The notes under the pieces are model-generated. The model searched no databases, was not told the DNA's origin, and saw only the letters and a list, made by a program, of their open reading frames with translations. Position numbers and translations under genes: made by a program. From an uncultured Bacteroidales bacterium (GTDB lineage Bacteria; Bacteroidota; Bacteroidia; Bacteroidales; Muribaculaceae), in NCBI GenBank assembly GCA_947175535.1, contig CAMWNF010000009.1, positions 1 to 39,300 on the forward strand: 39,300 nucleotides of DNA, written 5' to 3'. Below are positions 23,070-32,139 of the stretch, in pieces; position 1 is the first letter of the stretch, and each line of letters starts with the position of its first letter.

Positions 23070-24596
23070 ATGAAACTATTTTCGCAGGAAGACATAAATA
23101 ATTTAGAGGAACTTACGCTTGCCGAATACGGCATGACGAAGATGGACATGATTGAGGCTGTCGGCAAAGATATCGCAGACACAATCATGGCGGTTCATGA
23201 CACCTCTACCCCTATCATTATTTTTGCAGGACCCGACGACTGTGGTGCTTATGCATTGTCAGCCGGCATCACACTCATCGCCCATGGATACAAGCCCTAT
23301 GCTTTTCTTTTCGGGCTGAACCGTCTGACTCCGGAGTGTGAAACTGCCCGCTTACACTTCAAAGATTCCTCGCGTGAGACAAACCTGACCGAAGTGACAG
23401 GCACGCGCTTCTCGATGCCTGAACTCGACAGCGGAATGCTCGTTGTCGACGCTCTTTTTGGAAGCAACATAAGCGGACCTCTTGCCCGCGGTTACCAGAA
23501 TCTTGTAACCCTGATTAATGACTCGGGCGCACGCATAATCGCTGTTGACTCTCCTTCAGGATTACCCGGCAATCCGATGTCGGGGCTAATAAACAGCAAG
23601 ATTATTCATGCCGATTTAACACTGACTGTGTTAATGCCGAAATTATCATTTTTCATAAATGAGAATATCGAACTTGTCGGTCAGTGGAAAGTCATCGGTC
23701 CCACTCCGAGTCAGGCTTCGATAAAACGCACGCGAAATTCTCATTTTCTAATCGAGGCATCAAATATATCACGTCGTCTGAAACCCCGTTCATTCGATTC
23801 TTCAAAAAAAGATTACGGTAGCACCATTATATTTGCTGGTTCTTACGGAATGGTCGGAGCTGCACTTCTTGCCACAAGAGCAGCTGTCAGGTCGGGATGC
23901 GGCAGAGTGATTTGTCATGCGCCCAAATGCGCCTTTCAGATTATGCAGTCCGGCGTTCCGTCAGCACTCTACGAAAGCGACAAAGGTGAACGTGCAATTG
24001 AGAAAATAGAGCTTACACACAACTATTCGTCAGTCGCAATAGGACCTGGCATTGGCACCTCAGATGCTACGCTCCATGCCCTTGAGAATTTCCTCAAAAT
24101 CGCATCGGCTAATAATCGTCCGGTCATCCTTGATGCCGACGCACTCAATTGCATTTCGATAAAACCGACACTGCTCGACTATCTTCCGACCCTATCGATT
24201 CTGACACCCCATGCAGGCGAATTTGACAGACTGTTCGGTCCTCAGCCGTCTTCATCGGCAAGACTCGCGAAAGCGATAGAAGTGTCAAAAATTTACAAAG
24301 TGATAATAGTCCTGAAAGGTTATTACACCGCGACAGTTCGTCCTGACGGGAAAGTATTCTACAACTCGTCGGGAACACCGGCACTTGCGACAGCCGGTTC
24401 CGGTGATGTTCTGACAGGACTGATGGCGGGACTGATGGCTCAGGGACTTAAACCTGAGATAGCATCTATAGCCGCTGTATATATCCACGGCATCGCCGGG
24501 CGTATCGCAGAAGAAGAACACGGAACATATGGAGTCTGTGCTGAAGACGTAGCCGATAATATCGGACGGGCGATAAAATCAATCATGCAACAATAA
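23070..24596 (+). CDS. nnr: Bifunctional NAD(P)H-hydrate epimerase/dehydratase (degenerate epimerase motif)
   Basis: The 508-residue protein has the two domains of Nnr: a YjeF-N-like domain (about 1-210) and a ribokinase-like dehydratase domain (about 225-505) with GSYGMVGAALLATRAAVRSGCGRV, DADALN, TPHAGEFDRLF and AGSGDVLTGLMAG. Nnr repairs damaged NAD(P)HX. In the N-terminal domain the usual NNGGDG loop is replaced by PDDCGAYA (55-62), while VDALFG and a variant AVDSPSGL remain, so the epimerase half may be weak or inactive. The dehydratase half looks intact. It is the first gene of a five-gene operon. Confidence 0.9.
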   Translation: MKLFSQEDINNLEELTLAEYGMTKMDMIEAVGKDIADTIMAVHDTSTPIIIFAGPDDCGAYALSAGITLIAHGYKPYAFLFGLNRLTPECETARLHFKDSSRETNLTEVTGTRFSMPELDSGMLVVDALFGSNISGPLARGYQNLVTLINDSGARIIAVDSPSGLPGNPMSGLINSKIIHADLTLTVLMPKLSFFINENIELVGQWKVIGPTPSQASIKRTRNSHFLIEASNISRRLKPRSFDSSKKDYGSTIIFAGSYGMVGAALLATRAAVRSGCGRVICHAPKCAFQIMQSGVPSALYESDKGERAIEKIELTHNYSSVAIGPGIGTSDATLHALENFLKIASANNRPVILDADALNCISIKPTLLDYLPTLSILTPHAGEFDRLFGPQPSSSARLAKAIEVSKIYKVIIVLKGYYTATVRPDGKVFYNSSGTPALATAGSGDVLTGLMAGLMAQGLKPEIASIAAVYIHGIAGRIAEEEHGTYGVCAEDVADNIGRAIKSIMQQ

Positions 24597-24604
24597 CACC
24601 GATT

Positions 24605-25702
24605 ATGAAATCAATCTTCAAAGTATCATTACTGGCAGCCGCTCTATTCGGCTGCGTGCATAACGGTAACGCGCAGACCACCCAACGTCTGACTGCGACT
24701 AAAGCCAACGAATATGGACTCATATATTCTCTGCCCCGAACACTGGTCGACGTTACAATCGAGGCTGAACACACTCGTCTGACTCCCGGCGAATTTTATA
24801 ATTATGCAGGTCTGAAACTCGGCATCAACGACGCGATTAAGAAACCTCTCCAGAAAGTGACGATAAAGAGTGTCACTCTGACTCCGCGCGGTGTCGCCGA
24901 CAACGACAACCGCTGGCTCGTCCAGTTCAAGGCGGGGGCAACTCCATATATTATTCTTGCAGACAATAATTGTCCGGTTGCTGTCAACACCGACAAATTA
25001 CCAGCCGCCAATGTTCCTGACCTTCCCAAACCCGTGGCTGCCGCTCCCACTCCTCTCGAAACCCCTGCCGCGGCTCAGGCAGTAACTCAGGAAATGACTC
25101 TCGGCTCCTCTCTGTCGAAACGCGCCGATCTTGCCGCCCAACGCATTTTTGAGTTGCGCGAATCTCGCTCCGACTTAATTTCAGGACAGGCCGACAACAC
25201 TCCTCCCGACGGAAAGTCGCTTCAACTCGCGCTCGATAATCTCGCCGCTCAGGAAGCCGCGCTTACCGCTATGTTCACCGGTACACGCAAGACCTACACT
25301 ACAGTCTCGACCGTAACGTTCGAGCCCGACAGCGAAAGCATCAACAATGAGATATTCGCCCGTCTGTCTCCGGTCGACGGCGTTGTAGATGCAAACAACC
25401 TCTCCGGCGCACCCATCTATATATCGGTCGACATTCTTGAGCAAGGCAGCTTACCTGTTAACGAGAAAGGCGAACCCAGAACTTTCCCCAAAGGCGGTCT
25501 GGCTTATAATATTCCCGGCAGGGCTGTCATTTCACTGACCTATGAAGGCAACACTATTGCCCGTGAAGAAATCGGTCTGTCTCAGCTTGGAGTGACCTTC
25601 GGTCTCGACCCCAAATTATTCTCAGACAAAAAGCAACCGTCGAAATTACTTATGGACTCTGCCACCGGCGCGATTATCCTTCTCGGTCCGGCAAACGAAT
25701 AA
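24605..25702 (+). CDS. DUF4831 family protein
   Basis: The 365-residue protein has an N-terminal signal peptide (about 1-23, ending GNAQ) and a domain recognisable as DUF4831 from NEYGLIYSLPRTLVDVTIEAEHTRLTPGEFYNYAGLKLGI. A Pro/Ala-rich stretch (about 130-155) links it to the C-terminal part. It is exported and Bacteroidales-specific as far as I know, with no known function. The gap to nnr is 8 bases and to the next gene 7 bases, so it is cotranscribed. Confidence 0.85.
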   Translation: MKSIFKVSLLAAALFGCVHNGNAQTTQRLTATKANEYGLIYSLPRTLVDVTIEAEHTRLTPGEFYNYAGLKLGINDAIKKPLQKVTIKSVTLTPRGVADNDNRWLVQFKAGATPYIILADNNCPVAVNTDKLPAANVPDLPKPVAAAPTPLETPAAAQAVTQEMTLGSSLSKRADLAAQRIFELRESRSDLISGQADNTPPDGKSLQLALDNLAAQEAALTAMFTGTRKTYTTVSTVTFEPDSESINNEIFARLSPVDGVVDANNLSGAPIYISVDILEQGSLPVNEKGEPRTFPKGGLAYNIPGRAVISLTYEGNTIAREEIGLSQLGVTFGLDPKLFSDKKQPSKLLMDSATGAIILLGPANE

Positions 25703-25709
25703 GTCTAAG

Positions 25710-26759
25710 ATGATAAAGCGCATAGCATTAATACTCTCGGCTATTACCCTATTTGCTCAGACAATGAGTATTGAGGCTTGTACCTCAGCAATTGTCGCCG
25801 GCAAAGCCTCCGCATCAGGGCGACCTATGCTCTGGAAACACCGTGACACTGGATGTGAGAGCAATTTTGTCGAACGTGTCCCAGCAAGCGGTGACACTCA
25901 CGGCTATGTGGCTCTGTTCAATGCCGGCGATTCTTTATTAAAGGAAGCATGGATGGGGATGAACGATGCGGGATTTGCTATTATGAATACAGCTTCCTAC
26001 AATCTTGCCCCCGATACAACCGTTTACAAAGACCGCGAAGGCGAAGTTATGACAGCGGCTCTGCGCCAATGCTCGTCGGTCAACGATTTCGAGCATTTGC
26101 TACTCACTTTGCCTAAACCACTTGGCGTACAGGCAAATTTCGGTGTAATCGACGCAGCCGGAAACGGAGCTTATTTCGAGACTGACGATTATAATTTTAC
26201 GAAATTTGACCTTGCCGACGCTCCTGACGGAGTGATAATAAGGACTAATTTTTCATTTTCAGGCAACGAAACCGACGGTTACGGATATATACGCTATGAC
26301 AATGCGTCTCATCTTCTCGCTGATAAAATAAAATCCGGAGAACTGACGCCGGCTGATTTCACCGAAGGGGTAAGCCGCTCATATTATCATTCGTTGCTCG
26401 GTTACGACGTACTCGCCGACACTGCCCGCTGGGTAGTCGACCAGGACTTTATTCCACGCAATATTTCGACAGCATCGGTTGTCATAGAACTGGATGGAAA
26501 AAACGACGGTGTTATGTGGACAGCTCTCGGCTATCCTCCTTGCGCCATAGTCGAGGCTGCGACAGTAGACTACGTCCCTGACAACATGCGTCCGCTTCTT
26601 CCTGGATATAAATCTGCGGCAGCCGAGGAGTCCCTCTCTAAGAAACGCAAGGCTTTTCCTATAAAAAGAGGAAGCGGACCGAGATATCTCGACATGGATT
26701 TTGTCAGAAAGGCGTCAAAAGACTGCCACGAAAAAAGCATGATAAACTATGCAAGATAA
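25710..26759 (+). CDS. C45/choloylglycine-type Ntn-hydrolase
   Basis: The 349-residue protein has a signal sequence ending just before Cys24 in IEACTSAIVAGKAS. A Cys exposed by cleavage is the nucleophile of Ntn-hydrolases (acyl-CoA:6-APA acyltransferase, linear amide C-N hydrolase groups). Supporting motifs are RPMLWKHRDT, GMNDAGFAIMNT and RTNFSF. It probably cleaves an amide substrate in the periplasm; bile salt, acyl-amino acid or dipeptide substrates cannot be told apart. Its 3' end overlaps the thioesterase start by 11 bases. Confidence 0.8.
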   Translation: MIKRIALILSAITLFAQTMSIEACTSAIVAGKASASGRPMLWKHRDTGCESNFVERVPASGDTHGYVALFNAGDSLLKEAWMGMNDAGFAIMNTASYNLAPDTTVYKDREGEVMTAALRQCSSVNDFEHLLLTLPKPLGVQANFGVIDAAGNGAYFETDDYNFTKFDLADAPDGVIIRTNFSFSGNETDGYGYIRYDNASHLLADKIKSGELTPADFTEGVSRSYYHSLLGYDVLADTARWVVDQDFIPRNISTASVVIELDGKNDGVMWTALGYPPCAIVEAATVDYVPDNMRPLLPGYKSAAAEESLSKKRKAFPIKRGSGPRYLDMDFVRKASKDCHEKSMINYAR

Positions 26760-27156
26760 GAAATATATATTCGAACTGCCTATGAAGGTGCGCGACTATG
26801 AAGTCGATGTGGAAGGTATTGTCAACAATGCCAACTATCTGCATTATCTTGAGCACACCCGACACGAGTTCTGCGAGTCCGCCGGTCTATCTTTCCGCCG
26901 GATGCACCTTGACGGCATCGACCCGGTGCTTTCGAGAGTTGAAATCGACTATAAGACACCTCTGACACTCGGCGAACACTTTGTCAGCAAACTTAACCTC
27001 AGACGACGCGGTCCGATTTTTATTTTTGAGCAGGACATTTACAAAATCGACGGAACACCCGTTGTTATGGCAAAAGTGAGCGTTGCCTGCATCGAAAACG
27101 GTCGGCTGAGCCGTGGCGAAGTTCTCGCCGAAGCATTTAAGGAATATCTTGACTGA
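26749..27156 (+). CDS. Acyl-CoA thioesterase, 4HBT hotdog family
   Basis: The 135-residue protein matches the YbgC/4HBT type: VRDYEVDVEGIVNNANYLHYLEHTRHEF, with Asp20 at the catalytic position, then SRVEIDYKTPLTLGEHF. It hydrolyses acyl-CoA thioesters; the acyl chain is unknown. The ATG lies inside the C45 hydrolase gene (11-base overlap), indicating coupling. Confidence 0.9.
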   Translation: MQDKKYIFELPMKVRDYEVDVEGIVNNANYLHYLEHTRHEFCESAGLSFRRMHLDGIDPVLSRVEIDYKTPLTLGEHFVSKLNLRRRGPIFIFEQDIYKIDGTPVVMAKVSVACIENGRLSRGEVLAEAFKEYLD

Positions 27157-27167
27157 ATTTGGCTGCC

Positions 27168-28289
27168 ATGACCGAAACTATCGACCCTCTCGTTGCGCGG
27201 ATTGCCTTTTCAAAAATTAAAGGCATAAATCACTCGACCGCTACGCGACTGCTCGGCATTGTCGGTTCTCCTGAAAACTTTTTCACTCTGTCAACCACGG
27301 CGCTGGCAGCTTCGACAGGAATAGACTCCAGGTTATGCGACAATACCTATAGACAGGCATTGCTCGATGCTGCCCGCTCTGAAGCAGAGTTCATCAGACA
27401 AAAAAACATATCCGCAAACTTCATTGATTCCGACAGATACCCCCGCAGGCTAAGCGAATGCGACGACGCTCCTTCCATGATTTACTCGATAGGTCCGGCA
27501 AACCTCGACAGCCTTCATACTATATCAGTTGTCGGCACTCGTCACGCCACGCCTTACGGTCTTGACTTCGTTAAGCATCTCATAGCCGATTTGGCATCAT
27601 CGCTCGACAGTTTGGTTGTCATAAGCGGACTGGCTTACGGTATCGATGTCGCAGCACATCGGGCGGCCCTCGATAACGCCGTTCCCACGGTTGCAGTAGT
27701 GGCGCACGGACTTAACACAATATATCCTGCCGACCATCGCGCGACTGCCGCGAAGATAGTCGGCGAAGGCGGTGCCATCGTTACGGAATACACTTCTGAC
27801 GCAGCTATCCACAAAGGAAATTTTCTTGCACGAAACCGCATCGTTGCCTCTCTTGCTGACGCTGTCATTGTCGTAGAAAGCGACACAAAAGGCGGTGCCA
27901 TGTCAACGGCGCGCATAGCCAATGCCTACAATCGCGAAGTCATGGCTGTGCCCGGACGCACTACCGACACATACAGCCGTGGATGCAACGAACTGATAGC
28001 ACGACAGACCGCCTCCATCATCCGTTCTGCAGATGATTTGATTGAAGCTCTTAACTGGACTGCCAAAAAGCCCGAATGCGTCCAGACTGACATTGAATTT
28101 GAAATGACTTCCGAGCAGAAGACAGTTGCCGACTACATCATCTCACATCCTGACCATACGGTCAACGATATCTGCGTCGGACTCGGATTACCGTATCATA
28201 GGCTCAGCGCAATGCTGTTCGAAATGGAAATGAGCGATATGATAATAACTCTGCCCGGCGGTCGCTTTGCTGTTACAAATCACTCTTAA
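27168..28289 (+). CDS. dprA: DNA-processing protein DprA
   Basis: The 373-residue protein has a helix-hairpin-helix-like N-terminus (KIKGINHSTATRLLGI), then the Rossmann-like DprA core: VVGTRHATPYGLD, VISGLAYGIDVAAHRAAL, AHGLNTIYPADH, NFLARNRIVASLADAVIVVES and KGGAMSTARIANAYNREVMAVPG. A C-terminal winged-helix part follows. DprA loads RecA onto incoming single-stranded DNA in transformation. ATG 27168 gives the better N-terminus; a TTG at 27159 is the alternative. It is the last gene of the nnr operon. Confidence 0.95.
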   Translation: MTETIDPLVARIAFSKIKGINHSTATRLLGIVGSPENFFTLSTTALAASTGIDSRLCDNTYRQALLDAARSEAEFIRQKNISANFIDSDRYPRRLSECDDAPSMIYSIGPANLDSLHTISVVGTRHATPYGLDFVKHLIADLASSLDSLVVISGLAYGIDVAAHRAALDNAVPTVAVVAHGLNTIYPADHRATAAKIVGEGGAIVTEYTSDAAIHKGNFLARNRIVASLADAVIVVESDTKGGAMSTARIANAYNREVMAVPGRTTDTYSRGCNELIARQTASIIRSADDLIEALNWTAKKPECVQTDIEFEMTSEQKTVADYIISHPDHTVNDICVGLGLPYHRLSAMLFEMEMSDMIITLPGGRFAVTNHS

Positions 28290-28345
28290 AGCCAACTTTC
28301 ACTCCCTCCATAACGTTTTATTCATAAACTAATACCCCTCAGACC

Positions 28346-29221
28346 ATGACGAAAAGAATAATCCCGGCATCAGAACTCATAATCAACTCAGACGGCTCCG
28401 TATTTCATCTCCATCTTCTCCCCGAACAGTTGACCGACCGCGTTATCCTCGTCGGTGATCCGGCGCGCGTCAATATGGTAGCCGAATTTTTCGACACCAA
28501 GACTTTTGAAGTATCATCAAGAGAATTTCATACCATCGGCGGAACATATAAAGGCAAACCAATAATGTGTCTGAGCCATGGCATCGGACCTGACAATATC
28601 GATATAGTAATCAACGAACTCGACGCCCTCGCAAATGTAGATTTCAAGACTCGCGAGGTGCGCGACGAAAAGCGTTCACTGACACTCGTCCGTATAGGCA
28701 CCTCCGGAGCTCTTCAGCCCGAGCTCTCTCTTGGCACACCTGTCATTGCAGAGAAGGCAATCGGCTTCGACGGCGTGCTAAATTATTATGCCGGACGCAA
28801 CGATGTTGCAGACCTCGATTTCGAGCATGCCCTGTGCAAACACACAGATTGGAATCCTCTGTGGGCGAAGCCATACGTCGTTGACGCAGACCCTGAACTC
28901 GTCAGGCGCATAGGAGGCGATGACATGGTGCGTGGCAACACGATTTCAGCCGTCGGCTTTTATGGGCCGCAGGGCCGCGAACTTCGCCTGCCGCTTGCCA
29001 ACCCCGACTTGAACCGTCGCATCGAAGCTTTCGAACATAACGGCCGCAAAATCACCAACTACGAAATGGAAAGCGCCCCCCTTCAGGGTCTCGGAAAACT
29101 GATGGGACATAAAGCGATGACAGTCTGCTCGATTATCGCAAACCGCTTCAACACCGTAGCCAATCCAAACTACAAATCAGGCATCCGCGACCTCGTCGCC
29201 ACCGTCCTCGACCGCATCTGA
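28346..29221 (+). CDS. udp: Nucleoside phosphorylase (uridine phosphorylase type)
   Basis: The 291-residue protein has RVILVGDPARV (phosphate-binding), CLSHGIGPDNIDIVINEL, LVRIGTSGALQPEL and the NYEMESAPLQGLG motif of the PNP/UDP family. It splits uridine or related nucleosides with phosphate for pyrimidine salvage. It follows dprA after 56 bases with no clear terminator and no promoter seen. The symbol is based on resemblance; other nucleoside substrates remain possible. Confidence 0.85.
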   Translation: MTKRIIPASELIINSDGSVFHLHLLPEQLTDRVILVGDPARVNMVAEFFDTKTFEVSSREFHTIGGTYKGKPIMCLSHGIGPDNIDIVINELDALANVDFKTREVRDEKRSLTLVRIGTSGALQPELSLGTPVIAEKAIGFDGVLNYYAGRNDVADLDFEHALCKHTDWNPLWAKPYVVDADPELVRRIGGDDMVRGNTISAVGFYGPQGRELRLPLANPDLNRRIEAFEHNGRKITNYEMESAPLQGLGKLMGHKAMTVCSIIANRFNTVANPNYKSGIRDLVATVLDRI

Positions 29222-29403
29222 ACAGGAACATTATCTTACATACCACAATCATTAAGCCTTTGGGAAATCCTTGAAGTCTTTTTTATAAAAATCTTATTTT
29301 TGGGGTTAGGAAAATCGAAAGTTAAGGTTTATATAGATGTATGACGATAATATTTCATCAGCGAATTCGGCATATCTTTTGAAATCTCTTCAACAAAGGT
29401 TGA

Positions 29404-29583
29404 AATTCTGAAATCTGGGAAAGATCAACTCCGCTGTTCAGCGAACATCAACAGTTTTACAATCCCTCAGCCCATCGCAGTCTTAACCTGTCTGTAGCTT
29501 ATACAGTCGGCTATGGCAAAAAGGTACAACGCGGAAACGAAGTCGGTGCTCAATCCGGCGCCCCCTCCGCCATAATCAAATAA
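29404..29583 (+). pseudogene. Remnant of an outer-membrane beta-barrel (TonB receptor-like) gene
   Basis: In the frame ending at TAA 29581-29583, 59 codons read NSEIWERSTPLFSEHQ, then NPSAHRSLNLSVAYTVGYGKK, ending SAIIK. The last strand and tail look like the C-terminus of Bacteroidales outer-membrane beta-barrel proteins. A stop TGA (29401-29403) lies directly upstream and there is no start, so this is a decayed 3' end. Scattered fragments in the +3 frame at 29343-29411 (ANSAYLLKSLQQRLKF) may be more of the same gene, which would imply a frameshift. The rest of 29222-29403 shows nothing recognisable. Confidence 0.65.
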
Positions 29584-29624
29584 AAGGTCTAAATAACAAT
29601 GCAACAGACCGCGTATTTACTTTG

Positions 29625-30977
29625 TCAAAGTAGTCCGGTCATGTATAGAGGAAGATAGGTAAGTCCATCTTTTATCTCTAAGTCTTTGGAATGTATTACG
29701 TATGATTTACCAAGGTAATTATGAAACTTATGATTATATTTTTCCAACGATGTCAAAGTATATCTGGCTGAAGATTTAACCTCTATGGGACTTATATTGT
29801 GACGGCTCGTAACTTCTTCTTTACGAATAAGGAAGTCTATCTCCATCCTGTCATCTGCGTTGTCACGTGCTGAACAGGTATAATAAAATAGAGGATGTCC
29901 AGCAGTCCGAAGCAACTGAGCGACCAGATTTTCAACAAGCATACCTTTATTAAATTCAAGTTTTCCGCGCAATATTTTCTCATAAATACCCTCTTGTTCC
30001 AATTCGCCGGCGCCAAAAGCCAATGACACAAGCAAACCTGTATCAGCCATATATAGTTTAACTTTGGACTCATCCTTATTCAAGGCCAATCCGACAGAAG
30101 GTTCGGTAGTGTTATAACAAAAATTAACTACACGACTTTCATCTAACCAAAACATTGTTTCAGAAAAATCTTTCATCTTAGCCCCGTTTCTGACTTTTGA
30201 CGGTCGGAAACGCTTTTCATGTTGATTTAGCATTCCGGGTATATTATCGAATACTCTTGTTACTTTAGGCGCTGAACGCCCTGCGTACTTACTGATGTCG
30301 TTACGATAGAGAGCCAATATATTTCGTTTTATAGCATCAACTTCTCTCATATCCTTGTGTTCCACAAAACTTAACACGGCCTGAGGCATTCCGCCCACAA
30401 GCATATATGTCCGTAACATATCCATCATCTTTCGATGTAGCACCTGCCCAAGCGGAGACTTTGATTTAAACTGTTGTTTTACAAAGTCAAACAACATATC
30501 TTGTCCTAAAGCCCACATAAACTCTTCCAAATCCATTGGATACATATTTAGCCGGACTTCCTCACTTGGTATGACTATATTCTTGACATTGTGATTTATA
30601 CTGACCAGTGATCCAGTCTCGATATAATCATAGCGACCATCTTTTACAAGGTATTTTATGGCAGCTCTCGCCTTGGGATACATCTGAACTTCATCAAAGA
30701 TAATCAATGATTTTCTTGGATATAGTCTCACTCCAGTATATAGACTGAGCCTCATGAAAAAAGTATCAAGATCTGCGAGATAATTTTCAAACAATTCAAT
30801 TATTTCAACCTTGACATTGTTGAAATCAATTATGATATAGGACTCATATTCATTTTTGCCGAATTCTTCGACAATCCAGCTTTTCCCGATACGTCTTGCT
30901 CCATCAACAAGCAATGCGGAACGTCCGTTCCATTGATGTTTCCATTGTAATATCTTATTGTATATTTTTCTTTTCAT
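29625..30977 (-). CDS. AAA family ATPase with DUF4143 C-terminal domain
   Basis: The 450-residue protein has Walker A GARRIGKS (26-33), Walker B SLIIFDEVQ (Asp95, Glu96), the sensor-like IETGS, and a C-terminal half ending in EIDFLIR...ISPIEVKSS, resembling the nuclease-like fold of DUF4143. The family is widespread in anaerobes, often on accessory DNA, and its function is unknown. The gene is visibly more AT-rich than its neighbours and lies next to a decayed gene, which suggests acquisition. It has a consensus promoter and a leader with periodic repeats. Both ATPase motifs and the nuclease-like motif are intact, so the protein is probably functional. Confidence 0.88.
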   Translation of the reverse strand: MKRKIYNKILQWKHQWNGRSALLVDGARRIGKSWIVEEFGKNEYESYIIIDFNNVKVEIIELFENYLADLDTFFMRLSLYTGVRLYPRKSLIIFDEVQMYPKARAAIKYLVKDGRYDYIETGSLVSINHNVKNIVIPSEEVRLNMYPMDLEEFMWALGQDMLFDFVKQQFKSKSPLGQVLHRKMMDMLRTYMLVGGMPQAVLSFVEHKDMREVDAIKRNILALYRNDISKYAGRSAPKVTRVFDNIPGMLNQHEKRFRPSKVRNGAKMKDFSETMFWLDESRVVNFCYNTTEPSVGLALNKDESKVKLYMADTGLLVSLAFGAGELEQEGIYEKILRGKLEFNKGMLVENLVAQLLRTAGHPLFYYTCSARDNADDRMEIDFLIRKEEVTSRHNISPIEVKSSARYTLTSLEKYNHKFHNYLGKSYVIHSKDLEIKDGLTYLPLYMTGLL

Positions 30978-30985
30978 GATATAAA

Positions 30986-31067
30986 ACTACTTTTTCAAAG
31001 CTTTTAGTTCTATAATATCACCACCTTTTCAAGTATTAACACTATAGTGCATCACCACCTTTTCAAG
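30986..31067 (-). repeat. Three 34-bp-periodic leader repeats before the AAA/DUF4143 gene
   Basis: On the minus strand CTTGAAAAGGTGGTGAT occurs perfectly at 31067-31051 and 31033-31017. A degenerate copy (11 of 13 core bases) lies at 30998-30986, exactly 34 bases further. The two perfect copies are separated by 17 bases holding the palindrome CACTATAGTG (31040-31049). The promoter start is near 31063, so the repeats lie at the start of and within the mRNA leader. Their core AAGGTGGTGAT is one mismatch from the anti-SD complement AAGGAGGTGAT. A 7-codon ORF (31052-31029) starts in one copy and stops in the next. Confidence 0.75.
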
Positions 31068-31069
31068 GA

Positions 31070-31101
31070 CAAAGATAGTTATATTTATATTAATGAGCAA
31101 A
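31070..31101 (-). promoter_or_regulatory. Promoter of the AAA/DUF4143 gene
   Basis: Minus strand: TTTG at 31101-31098, a 20-base spacer and TATCTTTG at 31077-31070. Transcription should start close to 31063, at the edge of the first leader repeat. Confidence 0.7.
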
Positions 31102-31149
31102 TTTATCTGACTATATTCCTTTCTGCGGATTAACCGAATATACGGGCAA

Positions 31150-31181
31150 TTTGCTTCGTAAGGTTATTATAGCTAACTTTG
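31150..31181 (+). promoter_or_regulatory. Promoter of the nucleotidyltransferase operon
   Basis: TTTG at 31150-31153, a 20-base spacer and TAACTTTG at 31174-31181, with the ATG at 31208. Confidence 0.75.
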
Positions 31182-31207
31182 CAGAACGAATAAGCTAATT
31201 CTATTTT

Positions 31208-32113
31208 ATGAAACCTACTCTTTTAGTGCTCGCTGCAGGAATGGGAAGCCGCTACGGCGGTCTGAAACAACTCGACGGAGTCGGTCCATCAGGCGAAACT
31301 ATTATGGACTACTCTGTCTATGATGCAATGCGCGCCGGATTCGGACGAGTTGTTTTCGTTATCCGCCATGATTTTGAAGACGACTTCCGCAAAAAAGTAC
31401 TCAGCAAGTACGAAAACTCCATACCTGTCGATGTTGTATTCCAAAGCATCGATGCTCTCCCCGAAGGATATACCGTGCCCGAAGGACGCGAGAAACCTTG
31501 GGGCACCAACCATGCTATCATGATGAGCTCCGACACTATCCGCGAACCTTTCGCCGTCATAAATGCCGATGACTTCTACAGCCGACACGCCTTCGAAGTG
31601 ATAGCTGAAGAGCTCAGCCGCGAAGACCGTAAACCCGGCGAATACTGCATGGTCGGTTTCCGTGTAGGAAATACGATGACCGAAAACGGGTCGGTTTCAC
31701 GCGGCGTCTGCACTACAGAAAACGGCAAGCTGACAAAAGTTGTCGAACGCCGCGCAATCAGTTTCGACCCTGAGCATAAAATATCTTTTGTGGATGAAAG
31801 CGACGGTTCGACAAAATATCTCGAACCCGACACACTCGTATCGATGAATTTCTGGGGACTTACTCCTGACTACTTCGACTATTCGAAACGCGAGTTCCGT
31901 CGTTTCCTCGACAAATACATCGAGACTCCGAAGAGCGAATTTTTCATTCCCTCGGTTGTCGATAAACTGATACGCAACGGAGAAGCGACCGTCAGTGTGC
32001 TTGATACTCATGCCCGCTGGTTCGGCGTCACTTATCCCGAAGACCGCCAGATGGTAGTCGAGAAACTTGCCGAACTTCACGCCGACGGCACCTACCCTGC
32101 CCGTCTGTTCTAA
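31208..32113 (+). CDS. Sugar-phosphate nucleotidyltransferase family protein
   Basis: The 301-residue protein has the nucleotidyltransferase signature LVLAAGMGSRYGGLKQLDGVGPSGETIMDYS at the N-terminus and INADDFYSRHAF at about 119-130, the metal-binding acid pair region. The family makes NDP-sugars from a sugar 1-phosphate; the C-terminal part does not resemble the RmlA or GlmU acyltransferase tails, so the substrate is unclear. It starts its operon with a consensus promoter and is followed 26 bases later by tgt. Confidence 0.85.
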   Translation: MKPTLLVLAAGMGSRYGGLKQLDGVGPSGETIMDYSVYDAMRAGFGRVVFVIRHDFEDDFRKKVLSKYENSIPVDVVFQSIDALPEGYTVPEGREKPWGTNHAIMMSSDTIREPFAVINADDFYSRHAFEVIAEELSREDRKPGEYCMVGFRVGNTMTENGSVSRGVCTTENGKLTKVVERRAISFDPEHKISFVDESDGSTKYLEPDTLVSMNFWGLTPDYFDYSKREFRRFLDKYIETPKSEFFIPSVVDKLIRNGEATVSVLDTHARWFGVTYPEDRQMVVEKLAELHADGTYPARLF

Positions 32114-32139
32114 ATCTTATCACTGAGCGACTCCGAGAA

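Noticed and set aside
29616-29632. Palindrome TACTTTG-T-CAAAGTA at the end of the AAA/DUF4143 gene as a terminator
   Set aside because: The stem is short, with a one-base loop and no T tract, so it is not convincing.
30986-31067. Leader repeats as a CRISPR array
   Set aside because: Only two perfect copies and one degenerate copy, 17-base repeat and spacer, inside a leader with no cas genes nearby.
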